64,000 nucleotides of DNA from Pseudodesulfovibrio profundus (GTDB lineage: Bacteria > Desulfobacterota > Desulfovibrionia > Desulfovibrionales > Desulfovibrionaceae), in the NCBI RefSeq assembly GCF_900217235.1, contig NZ_LT907975.1, positions 4,104,906 through 4,168,905 on the forward strand, written 5' to 3'. A model generated the notes under the pieces. It had not been told where the DNA came from. It ran no database searches and saw nothing but the letters and a program-made list of their open reading frames with translations. This document shows positions 1 through 12,350 of this stretch, piece by piece (within the stretch, counting starts at the first letter, position 1; each line of letters opens with the position of its first letter). Position numbers and translations under genes: made by a program.

Positions 1-27
1 ATCAAGGATCAGAAAGAGTCTGCGTAA
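1..27 (+). CDS. rplJ: Ribosomal protein L10, C-terminal end (partial)
   Basis: The first 27 bases read in frame as IKDQKESA followed by TAA, ending 41 bases before rplL. A short charged, alanine-ending tail in this position fits the C-terminus of L10, which precedes rplL in nearly all bacteria and anchors the L7/L12 stalk on 23S rRNA. Only eight residues are visible, so the call rests mainly on gene order. Confidence 0.6.
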   Translation: MKDQKESA

Positions 28-68
28 ACAAGGTTCAAAGCGAATCAATTTCTTAAGGAGAATTTATC

Positions 69-455
69 ATGGCAGATATCACCAAAGAACAAGTTGTTGA
101 ATTCATCGGCAACATGACCGTCCTGGAACTTTCCGAATTCATCAAAGAGCTCGAAGACGTCTTCGGCGTAGAAGCTGCTGCTCCTGCTGCTGCTGTTGTT
201 GCAGCTCCTGCTGCTGGCGGCGACGCCGGTGGTGCTGAAGAGCAGACCGAATTCGACGTAATTCTCGCTGGTGCAGGCGGCAACAAGATTGCAGTCATCA
301 AGGCTGTTCGCGCCATCACCGGTCTCGGCCTCAAGGAAGCTAAAGCAATCGTTGACGAAGCTCCTAAGGCTCTCAAGGAAGGCGTTTCCAAGGAAGAAGC
401 TGACGAAGCTGCTAAGCAGCTCGAGGAAGCCGGCGCCGAAGTTGAAGTTAAGTAA
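69..455 (+). CDS. rplL: Ribosomal protein L7/L12
   Basis: L7/L12 forms the flexible stalk of the large subunit that recruits and stimulates translational GTPases such as EF-G and EF-Tu. The 128-residue length is normal for the family. The N-terminal dimerisation segment covers about residues 1-35, an alanine/glycine-rich hinge about 36-58, and the conserved C-terminal factor-binding domain runs from about 60 to the end ([20 protein letters not shown]). A good Shine-Dalgarno sequence (TAAGGAG, 54-60) precedes the ATG at 69. It lies between the end of rplJ and the rpoB leader, as in the classical rplJL-rpoBC operon. Confidence 0.98.
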   Translation: MADITKEQVVEFIGNMTVLELSEFIKELEDVFGVEAAAPAAAVVAAPAAGGDAGGAEEQTEFDVILAGAGGNKIAVIKAVRAITGLGLKEAKAIVDEAPKALKEGVSKEEADEAAKQLEEAGAEVEVK

Positions 456-478
456 CTTCAGCCTTTTAAGCTATTCAT

Positions 479-523
479 AGCAAAGAGCGCTCACCCTTTA
501 ATAAGGGTGTTGCGCTCTTTGCT
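479..523 (+). promoter_or_regulatory. Hairpin between rplL and rpoB (attenuator or processing site)
   Basis: A 12-bp perfect stem (AGCAAAGAGCGC at 479-490 with 512-523) continues into an inner 7-bp stem (CACCCTT at 492-498 with AAGGGTG at 503-509) closed by a TAAT loop. No T-run follows, so it is not a full intrinsic terminator. In E. coli the same place holds a partial attenuator and an RNase III site that lower rpoBC expression relative to the stalk gene; that role here is inference from position and structure. Confidence 0.7.
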
Positions 524-751
524 CTGTCTATGTATATACTGGGTAATTCTTTATTTTCTGGGTTTAAGCATACGTAGACGTATGTAAACGTCTGCTCCTC
601 GTTCAACATGTGTTCGGAATTGCATGTCCGACCATGGCTTAGCACCCAATTTCCGCAGTGATCGTTTCGAAGATTGCTGCACCGACAGAGGGCAAGAGTC
701 TCCACGTGACTCTAACGTCCCAACCACCAACCACTCATACATGAGGGTACA
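524..751 (+). promoter_or_regulatory. Structured rpoB leader
   Basis: This 228-base stretch before rpoB has no convincing gene. It holds several short inverted repeats: CATACG/CGTATG (569-574 and 579-584), AGACGT/ACGTCT (576-581 and 588-593), TCGGA/TCCGA (614-618 and 627-631) and AGAGTC/GACTCT (695-700 and 708-713). The first two overlap and cannot both form. A weak promoter-like pair (TTGCGC at 510-515, 17-base spacer, TATATA at 533-538) sits at its upstream edge. Confidence 0.45.
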
Positions 752-3700
752 ATGGGTCATTTCAGAAAACAATTCGGTAGCATCGTCAACACGCTCTCCA
801 TCCCGCACCTGCTTGAATTGCAGGTCGACTCCTACAAGCGTTTCCTGCAAGAAGGAACGCCACCGGCGTCGCGCGGCGACTTTGGTTTGGAAGGCGTGTT
901 TCGGTCAGTGTTTCCCATTGAAGATTTCAACAAGACCGCTAGCCTTGATTTTGTCAGTTACGAAATCGGTGAACCAAAATACGACGTCGATGAGTGCATT
1001 TCTAAGGGACTCACCTATGAAGCACCCATTCGTATTACCGTCCGTCTCGTAGTTTTCGACGTGGATGAAGAGACAGACAATCGCACGATTCGTGACATCA
1101 AAGAGCAAGACATTTACTTCGGTACCATTCCGCTGATGACTGAGAAGGGAACGTATGTCATCAACGGCACCGAGCGTGTAATTGTCAACCAGCTCCAACG
1201 TTCTCCCGGCATCATCTTTGAGCATGATTCCGGTAAATCCCACTCAAGCCGCAAGGTGCTTTACTCCTGTCGTGTCATTCCCATGCGCGGCTCCTGGCTC
1301 GATTTCGACTTCGATCATAAAGACATTTTGTATGTCCGCATTGACCGTCGTCGTAAGATGCCTGCAACCATCTTGTTGAAGGCTATGGGTCTTTCCCGTT
1401 CTGATATCCTGGAATACTTCTACGATACTGAAACCTACAATCTGTTGAAGACCAAGGTTCAGCGTCATGTTGTAGAAGATCAATTCCGGAAAGAGATTGC
1501 TTTCGCAGATATTAAAGTCGGCGACAAGGTTCTGGTCAAGAAAGGTGCTCCCATCACCAAGGGTGCATGGAAGAAGCTTGTACGAAATGAGGTCAAAACC
1601 ATTGAGGTTGACCCCATTTCACTTATTGGCTTGTATCTTTCCGCTGATTTGGTCGACAATACTGGTGAAGTATTGGCAGAAGCAGCTGAAGAGGTAACTG
1701 CAGAGCTCATCGAAAGAATGCGTGAATTCGGTATCAAGGAACTCAATGTCCTTCATACCCGAGGTATGGATGTATCTGATGCACTCCGTAACACCTTGTT
1801 ACTTGACAAGACCACTGATATGGAGACTGCGCAGATTGAGATTTATCGTCGTTTGCGCCCGAGCTCTCCGCCTACTCCTGAAATTGCTTCAAACTTCTTC
1901 GAGAATCTTTTCAGATCTTCCGACTACTATGACTTGTCTAACGTTGGTCGTTACAAGCTCAATTCTCGTTTGAACCAGGATGTAGATCTCAATACACGGA
2001 CCCTGACCAACGAGGATATCCTCCTTGCGGTCAAGGAGCTGATGCATCTTAAAGATACTCACGGCCCGGCCGATGATATCGATCACCTCGGTAACCGTCG
2101 TGTTCGTCCAGTTGGTGAATTGGTGGAAAACCAATACCGTATTGGGCTTGTTCGTATGGAACGAGCTATCAAAGAGCGCATGTCCTTGCAGGAAGTCGCT
2201 ACTTTGATGCCGCATGATCTGATCAACCCGAAACCGGTTGCTGCAGTACTGAAGGAATTCTTCGGAACCTCGCAGCTCAGCCAGTTCATGGATCAGACCA
2301 ACCCGCTCTCCGAAGTCACTCACAAGCGTCGTCTTTCGGCTCTTGGCCCCGGTGGTCTGACTCGAGAACGTGCAGGCTTTGAGGTTCGTGACGTTCACAC
2401 CTCTCACTATGGCCGTATTTGTCCCATTGAGACTCCTGAAGGACCGAACATTGGTCTGATTGTCTCTTTGACCACCTATGCGAAAGTCAATGACTTCGGT
2501 TTCATTGAAACCCCGTATCGTATGGTCAACGACAAGAAGGTGACTGACGAAGTCTACTACATGGATGCTTCCAAGGAAGCCAAGGAAGTTGTGGCACAGG
2601 CCAATGCTCCCTTGGATGAAAATGGCGTCTTCTCCAACCCGCGTGTCAATGCTCGCCTTGCTGGTGATGTCCAGTTGACCGCAGCGGAAGAAGTCACCTG
2701 CATGGACATCAGTCCGAGCCAGACCGTATCTATCTCGGCAGCCTTGATTCCGTTCCTTGAGCACGATGATGCTAACCGCGCACTTATGGGATCGAACATG
2801 ATGCGTCAGGCCGTTCCGCTTCTTCAGGCAGAGCAGCCGTTGGTTGGTACTGGAATGGAAGGCCCGGTTGCCCGAGATTCCGGAGCATGCGTTATCGCCG
2901 AACAAGACGGTGTCATTCACTATGTCGACTCCGAACGCATCATCGTTAACTACGAAGGTGGCGTTTATGGTGATTCGGGTGGCGCAAAACACTATGAATT
3001 CCAGAAATGGCACAAGTCGAACCAGAACTCCTGCTTTGGACAGCGTCCGAAGGTTCAGGTTGGCCAGGTAGTCAAGAAAGGGGATATCCTCGCGGATGGT
3101 CCTGGTATTGATGACGGCGAACTGGCTCTTGGTAAAAACCTGCTTGTTGCCTTTATGCCCTGGTGTGGCTTCAACTTTGAGGACTCCATCCTCATTTCCG
3201 AGCGCATGGTCAAGGAAGACGTGTTCACCTCGATTCACATTGAGGAATTCGAACTCGTTGCTCGTGACACCAAGCTCGGACCCGAAGAAGTTACCAGAGA
3301 TATATCCAACGTTTCTGAAGAAATGCTGCGTAACCTTGATGAATGCGGTATTATCCGCATCGGTGCACGTATCAAACCCGACGATATCATGGTCGGTAAG
3401 ATTACGCCCAAGGGTGAAACGCAGCTTACTCCTGAAGAAAAACTGCTTCGTGCGATCTTTGGTGATAAAGCCCGCGATGTTAAGAATACTTCCCTCAAGG
3501 TTCCGCCAGGAATCTCCGGTACTATTGTTGACGTCAAGGTCTTCAACCGTCGCTCATCCGATAAGGATGATCGTACCAAGGCTATCGAAGATGCAGAGCT
3601 TGCAGCATTTGATGCCAAGGAAACGAAGCACATTGCTGCTTTGACCGATGCTACCCGTGAGAGAATCTGGGAAGCTGCTGCCGGTTCCAAGCTGAAAAAA

Positions 3701-4861
3701 GACATTGTCGGCTCCAAGAAAATCGTTCTTGGAAAGTCCGGTGAAGTTGTTGAGCGTGAAGCGATTGATGGCGTACCGGTCAAGAAATTGATTGGTGTGT
3801 TCGACCGTGAGATCAATGACCAGCTCAAACTGATCATTGCTGATTACGAAGCGCAGATCGCCTTCATCAAAAATATGTATGACATCAAGAGGGAAAAAGT
3901 CACTGAAGGTGATGATCTTCCTCCGGGTGTTATTAAAATGGTAAAAGTCTATGTCGCCGTTAAGCGTAAACTGAGCGTTGGTGATAAGATGGCTGGTCGT
4001 CATGGTAACAAGGGTGTTGTCTCCTGCATCTTGCCGGAAGAGGATATGCCTTTCTTCGATGACGGTACCCCCATGGACATTGTCCTCAACCCGCTGGGCG
4101 TTCCCTCCCGTATGAACATCGGGCAGATCATGGAAACCCACTTGGGTATGGCCGGCCGCAAACTTGGACAGCAACTGCATGCAAAGATGGAAGAGGGTGT
4201 TTCTGACCTGCGCGATCAGGCAAAGCACATCTTCGACTCCAAGGAAATGGATGACTTCATTGATTCCATGTCCGATGAGGAACTCATCAACTGCATCAAG
4301 AAGACCCAGAACGGAATCGTTGCCAAAACCCCAGTGTTTGATGGTGCCGAGGAAGAAGAAATCTGGAGCTGGCTGACCAAGGCTGGCTGTGACGATGACG
4401 GCAAGTTCATTCTGTACGATGGTCGTACAGGTGAGCCGTTCCACAACCGCGTTACTGTGGGCATCATGTATATTCTCAAACTGCACCACTTGGTCGATGA
4501 GAAGATTCACGCCCGTTCCACAGGTCCTTACTCGCTGGTAACCCAGCAGCCCTTGGGTGGTAAGGCCCAGTTTGGTGGTCAGCGACTCGGTGAGATGGAA
4601 GTCTGGGCTCTTGAAGCCTACGGCGCCGCATACCTCCTGCAGGAATTCCTGACCGTCAAATCCGATGACGTTCAGGGCCGTGTCAAGATGTATGAGAAGA
4701 TCGTCAAGGGTGACAACTTCCTGGAAGCCGGCTTGCCGGAATCCTTCAACGTCCTGGTTAAGGAACTCATGTCGTTGGGTCTTGATGTGACCCTTCACTA
4801 CGAGGACCGCAAACGTCCATCCGGCCCCTCTTACGGTGGCCCAAGGCCGCTTAATCCGTAA
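752..4861 (+). CDS. rpoB: DNA-directed RNA polymerase subunit beta
   Basis: This is the beta subunit of RNA polymerase, which forms one jaw of the active-centre cleft and carries the rifampicin pocket. Its 1369 residues are a normal full length. The rifampicin region reads SQLSQFMDQ from residue 507, followed by [20 protein letters not shown], with no known resistance change visible. The conserved [12 protein letters not shown] segment and the C-terminal [23 protein letters not shown] clamp element are intact. The start is an ATG behind GAGGG. It is followed after 83 bases by rpoC. Several long reading frames on the opposite strand are composition shadows. Confidence 0.99.
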   Translation: MGHFRKQFGSIVNTLSIPHLLELQVDSYKRFLQEGTPPASRGDFGLEGVFRSVFPIEDFNKTASLDFVSYEIGEPKYDVDECISKGLTYEAPIRITVRLVVFDVDEETDNRTIRDIKEQDIYFGTIPLMTEKGTYVINGTERVIVNQLQRSPGIIFEHDSGKSHSSRKVLYSCRVIPMRGSWLDFDFDHKDILYVRIDRRRKMPATILLKAMGLSRSDILEYFYDTETYNLLKTKVQRHVVEDQFRKEIAFADIKVGDKVLVKKGAPITKGAWKKLVRNEVKTIEVDPISLIGLYLSADLVDNTGEVLAEAAEEVTAELIERMREFGIKELNVLHTRGMDVSDALRNTLLLDKTTDMETAQIEIYRRLRPSSPPTPEIASNFFENLFRSSDYYDLSNVGRYKLNSRLNQDVDLNTRTLTNEDILLAVKELMHLKDTHGPADDIDHLGNRRVRPVGELVENQYRIGLVRMERAIKERMSLQEVATLMPHDLINPKPVAAVLKEFFGTSQLSQFMDQTNPLSEVTHKRRLSALGPGGLTRERAGFEVRDVHTSHYGRICPIETPEGPNIGLIVSLTTYAKVNDFGFIETPYRMVNDKKVTDEVYYMDASKEAKEVVAQANAPLDENGVFSNPRVNARLAGDVQLTAAEEVTCMDISPSQTVSISAALIPFLEHDDANRALMGSNMMRQAVPLLQAEQPLVGTGMEGPVARDSGACVIAEQDGVIHYVDSERIIVNYEGGVYGDSGGAKHYEFQKWHKSNQNSCFGQRPKVQVGQVVKKGDILADGPGIDDGELALGKNLLVAFMPWCGFNFEDSILISERMVKEDVFTSIHIEEFELVARDTKLGPEEVTRDISNVSEEMLRNLDECGIIRIGARIKPDDIMVGKITPKGETQLTPEEKLLRAIFGDKARDVKNTSLKVPPGISGTIVDVKVFNRRSSDKDDRTKAIEDAELAAFDAKETKHIAALTDATRERIWEAAAGSKLKKDIVGSKKIVLGKSGEVVEREAIDGVPVKKLIGVFDREINDQLKLIIADYEAQIAFIKNMYDIKREKVTEGDDLPPGVIKMVKVYVAVKRKLSVGDKMAGRHGNKGVVSCILPEEDMPFFDDGTPMDIVLNPLGVPSRMNIGQIMETHLGMAGRKLGQQLHAKMEEGVSDLRDQAKHIFDSKEMDDFIDSMSDEELINCIKKTQNGIVAKTPVFDGAEEEEIWSWLTKAGCDDDGKFILYDGRTGEPFHNRVTVGIMYILKLHHLVDEKIHARSTGPYSLVTQQPLGGKAQFGGQRLGEMEVWALEAYGAAYLLQEFLTVKSDDVQGRVKMYEKIVKGDNFLEAGLPESFNVLVKELMSLGLDVTLHYEDRKRPSGPSYGGPRPLNP

Positions 4862-4886
4862 GGCCGGGACTGTTTAAAGGTTTATA

Positions 4887-4913
4887 GCCTGGCCGATCAT
4901 GGATCGGCCAGGC
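4887..4913 (+). promoter_or_regulatory. Perfect hairpin between rpoB and rpoC
   Basis: GCCTGGCCGATC (4887-4898) and its exact complement (4902-4913) enclose a three-base ATG loop. The 12-bp GC-rich stem has no T-run after it, so an RNA processing or stability element within the rpoBC message is more likely than a terminator. Confidence 0.55.
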
Positions 4914-4944
4914 ATCAGATAACATTTTACGATAGGGGATATCC

Positions 4945-7900
4945 ATGACGTTGGACGATCTGTTCACCTTGCGTGGAGCGCCGAATCAGGCGGCCCAAGG
5001 CCGTAACTTAAAGGCTATCCAGATATCCATTGCCGCACCTGAAACCATTCGCGAATGGTCTTTCGGTGAGGTGAAGAAACCCGAAACCATCAACTACCGT
5101 ACCTTCAAACCGGAACGTGATGGCCTCTTTTGTGCCAAGATTTTCGGCCCGGTGAAGGATTACGAGTGCAACTGCGGTAAGTACAAACGCATGAAGCACC
5201 GTGGTATCGTGTGTGAAAAATGCGGCGTCGAGGTCATTGCCTCCAAAGTACGTCGTGAACGCATGGGCCACATCGAGCTTGCTGCTCCTGTTGCGCACAT
5301 TTGGTTTCTGAAAACCCTGCCTTCGAAGATCGGTACACTCCTGGATATTACCATGGCCGATCTCGAGAAGGTTTTGTACTTCGATTCCTTCATCGTTCTT
5401 GATCCGGGCGAAACCCCGCTCAAGACGCACCAGGTCGTTTCCGAGGACCAGTATTTCCAGGTCATCGATCACTTTGGTGAGGACGCTCTCGAAGTCGGTA
5501 TGGGCGCTGAAACCGTTCGTACCATGCTGGAAGCATTGGATCTGCCGACTCTTCGCACTGAATTGCGTGAAGAGGCAGCAACCACTCGCTCTCAGACCAA
5601 AAAGAAGAAAATCACCAAACGCCTTAAGATCGTTGAAGCGTTTTTGGAGTCTGGCAACAGGCCCGAGTGGATGATCATGGAAGTTATTCCCATCATTCCG
5701 CCCGAGCTGCGTCCTCTCGTCCCTCTGGACGGTGGCCGTTTCGCCACATCCGACCTCAACGACCTGTACCGACGTGTTATCAACCGTAACAACCGTCTGA
5801 AGCGTCTGCTCGAGCTCGGTGCCCCCGAGATCATCATCCGCAACGAAAAGCGTATGCTGCAGGAAGCTGTTGACGCCTTGTTTGACAACGGTCGCCGTGG
5901 TCGTGCCATTACCGGCACCAATGGTCGTCCGCTGAAATCCTTGTCCGACATGATCAAGGGTAAGCAGGGGCGTTTCCGTCAGAACCTTCTCGGTAAACGT
6001 GTCGACTATTCCGGTCGTTCCGTTATTGTTGTCGGTCCGAAGCTGAAACTGCACCAGTGCGGTCTTCCCAAGAAGATGGCTCTGGAGCTTTTCAAGCCAT
6101 TCATCTACGCCGAGTTGGAAAAGCGTGACATCGCCACGACCATCAAATCTGCAAAGAAGATGGTAGAACGCGAAGATCTGGTCGTGTGGGACATCCTTGA
6201 AGATGTAGTTCGCGAATACCCGATCATGCTCAACCGTGCACCGACTCTGCACCGCCTCGGTATCCAGGCATTTGAACCGCTTCTCGTAGAAGGTAAAGCT
6301 ATCCAGCTGCACCCGCTCGTCTGTTCCGCTTACAACGCTGACTTCGATGGTGACCAGATGGCTGTTCACGTTCCGTTGTCTGTTGAGGCGCAGATCGAGT
6401 GCCGTGTACTCATGATGTCTACAAACAACATCTTGAGCCCTTCAAACGGATCTCCCATCATCAATCCTTCGCAGGATATCGTTCTTGGTCTGTACTACCT
6501 GACCACGCCGCGATCCTTCGACAAGGGTGAGGGTATGGTCTTTTCTGATCCTGCTGAAGTTATTGCAGCTTACGATCATGGCGCTGTTGGTCTGCATGCT
6601 CGAATCAAAGTCCGTATCAACGGCAAGATCGAGGAGACCACCACCGGTCGCGTTATCGTCAGCGAGCTTATTCCGAGCGAAGTGCCGTTCGATATGGTCA
6701 ACTGCGTTCTGAATAAGAAGAACATCGCTGCACTGGTAACCGGTGCATATCGTCAGGCTGGAACAAAGGCCACTGTTATCCTTTGTGACCGCATCAAAGA
6801 TCTGGGATATGAATTCGCTACTCGCGCCGGTGTTACCATTGGTGTGAAGGATTTGAGAATCCCTGATGCCAAGGCTGGCATGCTTGATACTGCTCACGCT
6901 GAAGTGGACGAAATCGAAAACCAGTTCCAGGACGGTATCATTACCCGTACTGAGAAATACAACAAGGTTGTTGACGTCTGGACCAAGGTCACCAATGAGA
7001 TCTCCAATGAGATGATGCAGGAAGTGTCTACCGACATCCTTACCGATCCCAAAACCGGTAAGACGGAAGTCAACTCCAGCTTTAACCCGATCTACATGAT
7101 GGCCACTTCCGGCGCTCGTGGTAACCAGGATCAGATGCGCCAGCTTGCTGGTATGCGTGGTCTGATGGCCAAGCCGTCGGGTGAGATTATTGAGACTCCC
7201 ATTACCGCTTCCTTCCGTGAAGGTCTGTCGGTTCTGCAGTACTTTATCTCCACTCACGGTGCTCGTAAGGGTCTGGCTGATACCGCACTGAAAACTGCAA
7301 ACTCCGGTTACCTGACTCGACGTCTTGTCGACGTTGTTCAGGATGTAACCGTATCTGAACTCGATTGCGGCACTGTCGATGGCCTTGAGCTTACCCACCT
7401 TATCAAGGGTGGTGAGATCAAGCAGCGTCTGGCAGAACGTGTCCACGGTCGTGTGACGATGTTTGATATATATAATGAAGATAATGGTGAGCTGATTATC
7501 CCCAGCAACACTGTGATCGATTCCGAATATGCGAAGAAACTTGACCAGTCCGGCGTGAACTCCATCACGATTCGCTCCGGTTTGACCTGTAAGTCCAAGC
7601 AGGGCATTTGTGCCATGTGTTACGGACGTGACCTCGCTCGCGGTCATCTGGTCAACGTTGGTGAGACTGTCGGTATTATCGCTGCTCAGTCCATTGGTGA
7701 GCCTGGAACCCAGCTTACCATGCGTACCTTCCACATCGGTGGTACCGCATCCAAGGAAATTGAATCGTCTGCCATTGAATCCCAGCACAACGGTCGCGTT
7801 GTCACCTCTCGTATGCGGACTGTTGTCAACTCCGAAGGGCACAAGATGGTCCTTGGTAAGAGTTGTCAGGTCGGTATCGTGGATGACCAGGGACGTGAAA

Positions 7901-9093
7901 GGGAAAAATACGTCCTGCCTTCCGGTGCCAGATTGCTGGTCGAAGACGGACAGGATATCAAGAAGGGTACACCGCTTGCCGATTGGGATCCGTATATGGA
8001 GCCCTTCATCGTTGATGTTTCCGGTACGATTAAGTTCAAGGACATCATCGAAGGCAAGACTGTGCAGGAAGACCGTACATCAAAGGCTTCCTACACCATC
8101 ATGGAATACCGGACCACGAACTATCGTCCTTCTGTCGGTATCTTCGACGAAGAGGATAATGCAGTTTGTCGTCCTGGTACTGACATTGCGGCGAACTTCG
8201 CTATGCCTGTCGGCGCTATTCTGATGATCAAGGATGGCGACACGGTTAAGGCCGGTGACGTTATCGCACGTAAGCCGCGTGAGTCTTCCAAGACCAAGGA
8301 TATCGTTGGTGGTTTGCCGCGCGTTGCAGAGCTCTTCGAGGTTCGCAAGCCCAAGGATATGGGTGTTGTTTCCTCCATCGATGGTATTGTCACATTCGGC
8401 CCTGAAACGAAGGGTAAGCGTAAGGTCGTAGTTACTCCTGAGATTGGTGACGCCAAGGAATTCCTGATTCCGAAAGGTAAACACATCACTGTACAGGAGT
8501 CCGACTTCGTTGAAGCCGGCGATCTGCTGACCGAAGGCTCCCCTGAGCTGCACGATATCCTGCGTATCAAGGGTGAAAAACACCTTGCTCGTTACCTCGT
8601 TGAAGAAATCCAGGATGTTTACCGCTTCCAGGGTGTTAACATCAACGATAAGCACATCGAGATTATCGTCCGCCAGATGCTGAAGAAGGTTTCCATCCTT
8701 GAACCTGGTTCCACCTCTTTCCTTATTGGCGAGCAGGTCGACAAGCTGAGGTTCATGGAAGAGAATAACAAGGTTCTGGCTGAAGGTGGTAAGCCCGCTG
8801 TTGCCGAGACACTTGTTCTCGGTATCACTCAGGCTTCACTGTCTACTGACTCCTTCATCTCGGCTGCTTCCTTCCAGGAAACCACCAAGGTTCTGACTGA
8901 AGCTTCTCTGAAGGGTAAGTCTGATAACCTCCGTGGACTCAAGGAAAACGTAATTGTCGGTCGTCTTGTTCCGGCTGGAACAGGATTCCGTAAATACACC
9001 GATTCCGGTATTATCGTACCAGACCAGACTGAGCGTCCTGACAAGTTCCTCGAAGAATTAGAGGAAAGTCCGCTTTTGGTTGAATCGGAATAA
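4945..9093 (+). CDS. rpoC: DNA-directed RNA polymerase subunit beta prime
   Basis: This is the beta prime subunit, which supplies the catalytic magnesium site and the clamp of RNA polymerase. The 1382-residue protein has the N-terminal zinc site (C75, C77, C90, C93), the catalytic NADFDGD motif at residues 464-470 with the three metal-binding aspartates, the trigger-loop region ([21 protein letters not shown]) and the second zinc cluster (SELDCG and later [11 protein letters not shown]). AGGGGAT precedes the ATG. It is the last gene of its operon, followed by a strong terminator. Confidence 0.99.
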   Translation: MTLDDLFTLRGAPNQAAQGRNLKAIQISIAAPETIREWSFGEVKKPETINYRTFKPERDGLFCAKIFGPVKDYECNCGKYKRMKHRGIVCEKCGVEVIASKVRRERMGHIELAAPVAHIWFLKTLPSKIGTLLDITMADLEKVLYFDSFIVLDPGETPLKTHQVVSEDQYFQVIDHFGEDALEVGMGAETVRTMLEALDLPTLRTELREEAATTRSQTKKKKITKRLKIVEAFLESGNRPEWMIMEVIPIIPPELRPLVPLDGGRFATSDLNDLYRRVINRNNRLKRLLELGAPEIIIRNEKRMLQEAVDALFDNGRRGRAITGTNGRPLKSLSDMIKGKQGRFRQNLLGKRVDYSGRSVIVVGPKLKLHQCGLPKKMALELFKPFIYAELEKRDIATTIKSAKKMVEREDLVVWDILEDVVREYPIMLNRAPTLHRLGIQAFEPLLVEGKAIQLHPLVCSAYNADFDGDQMAVHVPLSVEAQIECRVLMMSTNNILSPSNGSPIINPSQDIVLGLYYLTTPRSFDKGEGMVFSDPAEVIAAYDHGAVGLHARIKVRINGKIEETTTGRVIVSELIPSEVPFDMVNCVLNKKNIAALVTGAYRQAGTKATVILCDRIKDLGYEFATRAGVTIGVKDLRIPDAKAGMLDTAHAEVDEIENQFQDGIITRTEKYNKVVDVWTKVTNEISNEMMQEVSTDILTDPKTGKTEVNSSFNPIYMMATSGARGNQDQMRQLAGMRGLMAKPSGEIIETPITASFREGLSVLQYFISTHGARKGLADTALKTANSGYLTRRLVDVVQDVTVSELDCGTVDGLELTHLIKGGEIKQRLAERVHGRVTMFDIYNEDNGELIIPSNTVIDSEYAKKLDQSGVNSITIRSGLTCKSKQGICAMCYGRDLARGHLVNVGETVGIIAAQSIGEPGTQLTMRTFHIGGTASKEIESSAIESQHNGRVVTSRMRTVVNSEGHKMVLGKSCQVGIVDDQGREREKYVLPSGARLLVEDGQDIKKGTPLADWDPYMEPFIVDVSGTIKFKDIIEGKTVQEDRTSKASYTIMEYRTTNYRPSVGIFDEEDNAVCRPGTDIAANFAMPVGAILMIKDGDTVKAGDVIARKPRESSKTKDIVGGLPRVAELFEVRKPKDMGVVSSIDGIVTFGPETKGKRKVVVTPEIGDAKEFLIPKGKHITVQESDFVEAGDLLTEGSPELHDILRIKGEKHLARYLVEEIQDVYRFQGVNINDKHIEIIVRQMLKKVSILEPGSTSFLIGEQVDKLRFMEENNKVLAEGGKPAVAETLVLGITQASLSTDSFISAASFQETTKVLTEASLKGKSDNLRGLKENVIVGRLVPAGTGFRKYTDSGIIVPDQTERPDKFLEELEESPLLVESE

Positions 9094-9130
9094 TAATAAC
9101 ACCATCGCAGATAGTGTCTAATTGCCTGTA

Positions 9131-9164
9131 AATATGGGAGAGGCCTCGCCTCTCCCATATTTTT
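9131..9164 (+). terminator. Intrinsic terminator after rpoC
   Basis: A perfect 13-bp stem (AATATGGGAGAGG at 9131-9143 with 9149-9161), a five-base CCTCG loop and a short T-run close the rplL-rpoBC operon. Confidence 0.88.
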
Positions 9165-9210
9165 ATGTTCCAAGAGAGGCCATGTTTTTCGAAAGGGAAG
9201 GGTAAATCAC

Positions 9211-9239
9211 TTGACAACCCGTGAACTTTTGGATTACTT
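9211..9239 (+). promoter_or_regulatory. Candidate promoter of the str operon
   Basis: A perfect -35 hexamer TTGACA (9211-9216) is followed after 17 bases by TTACTT (9234-9239), a weak -10. It lies between the rpoC terminator and rpsL and leaves a leader of about 55 bases. A GCGCA-TTAG-TGCGC inverted repeat sits at 9252-9265 in that leader. The -35 is convincing; the -10 is not. Confidence 0.5.
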
Positions 9240-9298
9240 GCGGTCCTCTTTGCGCATTAGTGCGCGTGGTATTGTATTAACTATTGATTGGAGGATGA

Positions 9299-9670
9299 AT
9301 GCCTACCATTAACCAGCTCATCCGTAAGGGGCGCAAAGCGCAACTCAAACGGAAGAAGACCCCGGCACTGTTGGAATGCCCTCAGCGTCGCGGTGTTTGC
9401 ACAAGGGTTTACACCACGACTCCGAAGAAGCCGAACTCCGCTCTTCGTAAAGTTGCTCGTGTCCGCCTGACCAACGGCATCGAAGTCACCGCCTACATCG
9501 GTGGTGAAGGCCACAACCTGCAGGAACACTCCGTGGTTCTTATCCGCGGCGGTCGTGTAAAAGACTTGCCCGGTGTCCGTTACCACATCGTTCGCGGCTC
9601 CCTCGACACCTCTGGTGTTGATGATCGTCGTCGTGGTCGTTCCAAGTACGGCACCAAGCGCCCGAAATAG
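9299..9670 (+). CDS. rpsL: Ribosomal protein S12
   Basis: S12 lies at the decoding centre of the small subunit and controls accuracy. The protein has 123 residues. The segment [12 protein letters not shown] carries the lysine that changes in streptomycin-resistant mutants, here wild type, and the later loop [13 protein letters not shown] is also unchanged. A GGAGG ribosome binding site is centred seven bases before the ATG. First gene of the str operon, 96 bases upstream of rpsG. Confidence 0.99.
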   Translation: MPTINQLIRKGRKAQLKRKKTPALLECPQRRGVCTRVYTTTPKKPNSALRKVARVRLTNGIEVTAYIGGEGHNLQEHSVVLIRGGRVKDLPGVRYHIVRGSLDTSGVDDRRRGRSKYGTKRPK

Positions 9671-9766
9671 GTTGTAGTTTTTTCGTAATGCCCGGGTTGG
9701 GATGACAAAGTAGGGCGGAGGCTGCCCGAAATAATGTCCCCCCGGTGAAACTCGAAGGAGAAAAAA

Positions 9767-10237
9767 ATGCCTCGTAAAGGACCTGTCGCCAAGCGGCAGA
9801 TACTGCCGGATCCAGTTTACGGCAGCAAGCTTATTACTCGGTTCATCAACCGTCTCATGCTTGACGGTAAGAAGAACACCGCTGAAAGAATTTTTTACCA
9901 GGCTATCGAAGTCCTGGCAGACAAGACGAACGAAGATGCTCTGCGTGCATTTGAAAAATGCCTGGATAACGTTCGTCCGGCCCTGGAAGTCAAATCCCGC
10001 CGCGTTGGTGGTGCGACCTACCAGGTACCCATGGAAGTCCGCCCGGACCGTCAGACCGCTTTGGCCATTCGTTGGCTGATCGGCTACGCACGTGGTCGCG
10101 GCGAAAAGGGCATGGTTGCCCGTCTTTCCGGCGAGCTTCTTGACGCTTTCAACAACCGTGGTGGCGCAGTCAAAAAGCGCGAAGATACCCACAAGATGGC
10201 CGAAGCCAACAAGGCTTTCGCTCACTACCGCTGGTAG
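9767..10237 (+). CDS. rpsG: Ribosomal protein S7
   Basis: S7 starts assembly of the small-subunit head and lines the E site. The length of 156 residues and the N-terminus [16 protein letters not shown] are typical, with the conserved NRLMLDGKK and [11 protein letters not shown] segments. AAGGAG precedes the ATG. It lies 15 bases upstream of fusA in the str operon. In E. coli S7 represses its own operon; no equivalent site was identified here. Confidence 0.99.
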   Translation: MPRKGPVAKRQILPDPVYGSKLITRFINRLMLDGKKNTAERIFYQAIEVLADKTNEDALRAFEKCLDNVRPALEVKSRRVGGATYQVPMEVRPDRQTALAIRWLIGYARGRGEKGMVARLSGELLDAFNNRGGAVKKREDTHKMAEANKAFAHYRW

Positions 10238-10252
10238 TCACGGAGAAGAACA

Positions 10253-12325
10253 GTGCCAAGACAAGTTCCCAGAGAGAAACAACGCAATATTGGTATTATG
10301 GCCCACATCGATGCGGGCAAGACCACGACCACAGAGCGTATTCTGTTTTACACCGGTGTTTCCCACAAAATTGGTGAAACCCACGATGGTGAAGCTACCA
10401 TGGACTGGATGGTCCAGGAGCAGGAGCGCGGAATCACCATTACTTCCGCAGCAACCACCTGTTTTTGGCGTGATCATCGCGTCAACATCATTGATACCCC
10501 GGGTCACGTTGACTTCACTATGGAAGTAGAACGTGCCCTGCGTGTACTTGATGGTGCCGTAGCTGTCTTCGACTCCGTTGCAGGCGTTGAGCCTCAGTCT
10601 GAAACCGTATGGCGTCAGGCTGACCGTTACAATGTTCCCCGCTTGGCCTTCGTGAACAAGATGGACCGTATCGGTGCCAACTTCTCTCGTAGCGTTGAGA
10701 TGATGAAGACTCGCCTCGGAGCCAAGGCTGTTCCTCTTCAGCTGCCCATCGGTGCTGAAGATGAGTTTGAAGGCGTAGTCGACCTGATCGAAGGTAAAGC
10801 TTACATTTATGATCACAAAGATCATGGTACCAGCTTCACCACCGTCGATGTTCCTGCTGAGTTGCAGGATCAATACGAAGAAATGCGCGGCGAAATGATC
10901 GAAGCCATTGCTGAGGAAGATGAAACTCTTCTCGAAAAGTACATGGCTGATGAGGAATTGACCGCTGAAGAGCTTCGTGAAGGCGTACGTAAGGCTACCA
11001 TCAGCCTGACCATCTGTCCGGTTCTGTGTGGTACCGCTTTCCGTAACAAAGGTGTACAGCCGCTGCTGGACGCCATTGTAGATTACCTTCCTTCTCCGCT
11101 TGATATTGATGCCATGAAAGGTGTCGATCCTTCTTCTGGAGAAGAAATCGAGTGCCCCTGTGACGATGACAAGCCGCTGGCTGCATTGTCCTTCAAGCTC
11201 ATGACCGATCCGTTTGTTGGTCACTTGACCTTCCTGCGTCTTTACTCCGGTAAGATCGAATCCGGTGCCACCTTCATGAACGGTGCCACTGGCAAAAAAG
11301 AACGCATTGGTCGTCTTTTGAAAATGCACGCTAACAAGCGTGAGGAAATAAAAGAGGCATACGCCGGTGACATCGTCGCCGCTGTCGGCCTCAAAAACCT
11401 GGCAACCGGTGATACTCTGTGCGACATGAAGCACGCAGTAGTTCTCGAGTCCCTGGATATTCCGGACCCGGTCATCGAAGTTGCCATCGAACCCAAGACC
11501 AAGGCAGACCGCGATAACCTGTCCAATGCCCTCGTCAAACTCGCTAAGGAGGACCCCTCCTTCCGTGTTAAGACTGATGACGAGACTGGTCAGTGCCTGA
11601 TCGCCGGAATGGGTGAGTTGCATCTCGAAATCATCGTTGACCGCCTCCTTCGGGAATTCAACGTCAACGCTAACGTGGGTGCCCCCCGTGTTGCATATCG
11701 AGAAACCATTTCCCAAGCGACCAAGGTTGATGTTAAGCATGCCAAACAGTCCGGTGGTCGTGGTCAGTATGGCCACGTTGTCCTGGAAGTCGAACCCAAC
11801 AGCGAAAAAGGGTACGAGTTTGAGGACGAGATCAAGGGCGGCGTAATTCCGAAAGAATACATCCCCGCTGTTGATAAGGGTATTGTTGATGCCATGAAGA
11901 ACGGTATCGTCGCCGGTTTCCCGGTTGTCGATGTCAAGGTAAAGCTCGTCTTCGGTTCCTACCACGAGGTAGACTCCAGTGAGCAAGCCTTCTACATTGC
12001 CGGTTCCATGGCTATCAAGGAAGCCTGCAGGCAAGCCAAGCCTGTGCTTCTTGAGCCTATCATGTCCGTTGAAGTCGTTACTCCGGAAGATTATCTGGGC
12101 GACGTCATGGGTGACCTTAACGGTCGTCGCGGTCGTGTCGGCGAAATGGAAGCACGCCCAGGTGTACAGGTTGTACGTTCGTTTGTGCCTCTTTCCGAAA
12201 TGTTCGGATATGCAACTGACCTTCGTTCGAAGACTCAGGGCCGTGCAACTTTCACCATGCAGTTCGATCACTACGAAAGAGTGCCGAACAGCTTGGCTGA
12301 AGAGTTGATGACACAGAAAGATTAA
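10253..12325 (+). CDS. fusA: Elongation factor G
   Basis: EF-G is the GTPase that moves tRNAs and mRNA through the ribosome after peptide bond formation and also helps recycle ribosomes. The 690-residue protein shows the G1 motif [10 protein letters not shown] near residues 17-26, the G3 motif DTPGHVD, the G4 motif NKMD, and the later domains with [13 protein letters not shown] and the C-terminal [12 protein letters not shown]. The start is GTG behind GGAGAAGAACA, leaving 15 bases after rpsG. No tuf gene follows, unlike the classical str operon. A 677-residue frame on the opposite strand is a shadow. Confidence 0.99.
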   Translation: MPRQVPREKQRNIGIMAHIDAGKTTTTERILFYTGVSHKIGETHDGEATMDWMVQEQERGITITSAATTCFWRDHRVNIIDTPGHVDFTMEVERALRVLDGAVAVFDSVAGVEPQSETVWRQADRYNVPRLAFVNKMDRIGANFSRSVEMMKTRLGAKAVPLQLPIGAEDEFEGVVDLIEGKAYIYDHKDHGTSFTTVDVPAELQDQYEEMRGEMIEAIAEEDETLLEKYMADEELTAEELREGVRKATISLTICPVLCGTAFRNKGVQPLLDAIVDYLPSPLDIDAMKGVDPSSGEEIECPCDDDKPLAALSFKLMTDPFVGHLTFLRLYSGKIESGATFMNGATGKKERIGRLLKMHANKREEIKEAYAGDIVAAVGLKNLATGDTLCDMKHAVVLESLDIPDPVIEVAIEPKTKADRDNLSNALVKLAKEDPSFRVKTDDETGQCLIAGMGELHLEIIVDRLLREFNVNANVGAPRVAYRETISQATKVDVKHAKQSGGRGQYGHVVLEVEPNSEKGYEFEDEIKGGVIPKEYIPAVDKGIVDAMKNGIVAGFPVVDVKVKLVFGSYHEVDSSEQAFYIAGSMAIKEACRQAKPVLLEPIMSVEVVTPEDYLGDVMGDLNGRRGRVGEMEARPGVQVVRSFVPLSEMFGYATDLRSKTQGRATFTMQFDHYERVPNSLAEELMTQKD

Positions 12326-12350
12326 CGACGAGCCGGGATTTTACCTTCGC

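Noticed and set aside
1889..3238. 449-residue minus-strand frame over rpoB, and similar long frames at 3554-4798, 5008-6369 and 6442-7842
   Set aside because: All are antisense to rpoB or rpoC without family similarity or binding sites; shadows of codon bias.
10238..12271. 677-residue open frame on the minus strand over fusA
   Set aside because: It lies antisense to the whole of EF-G, has no recognisable motif, and is explained by the codon use of a strongly expressed gene.
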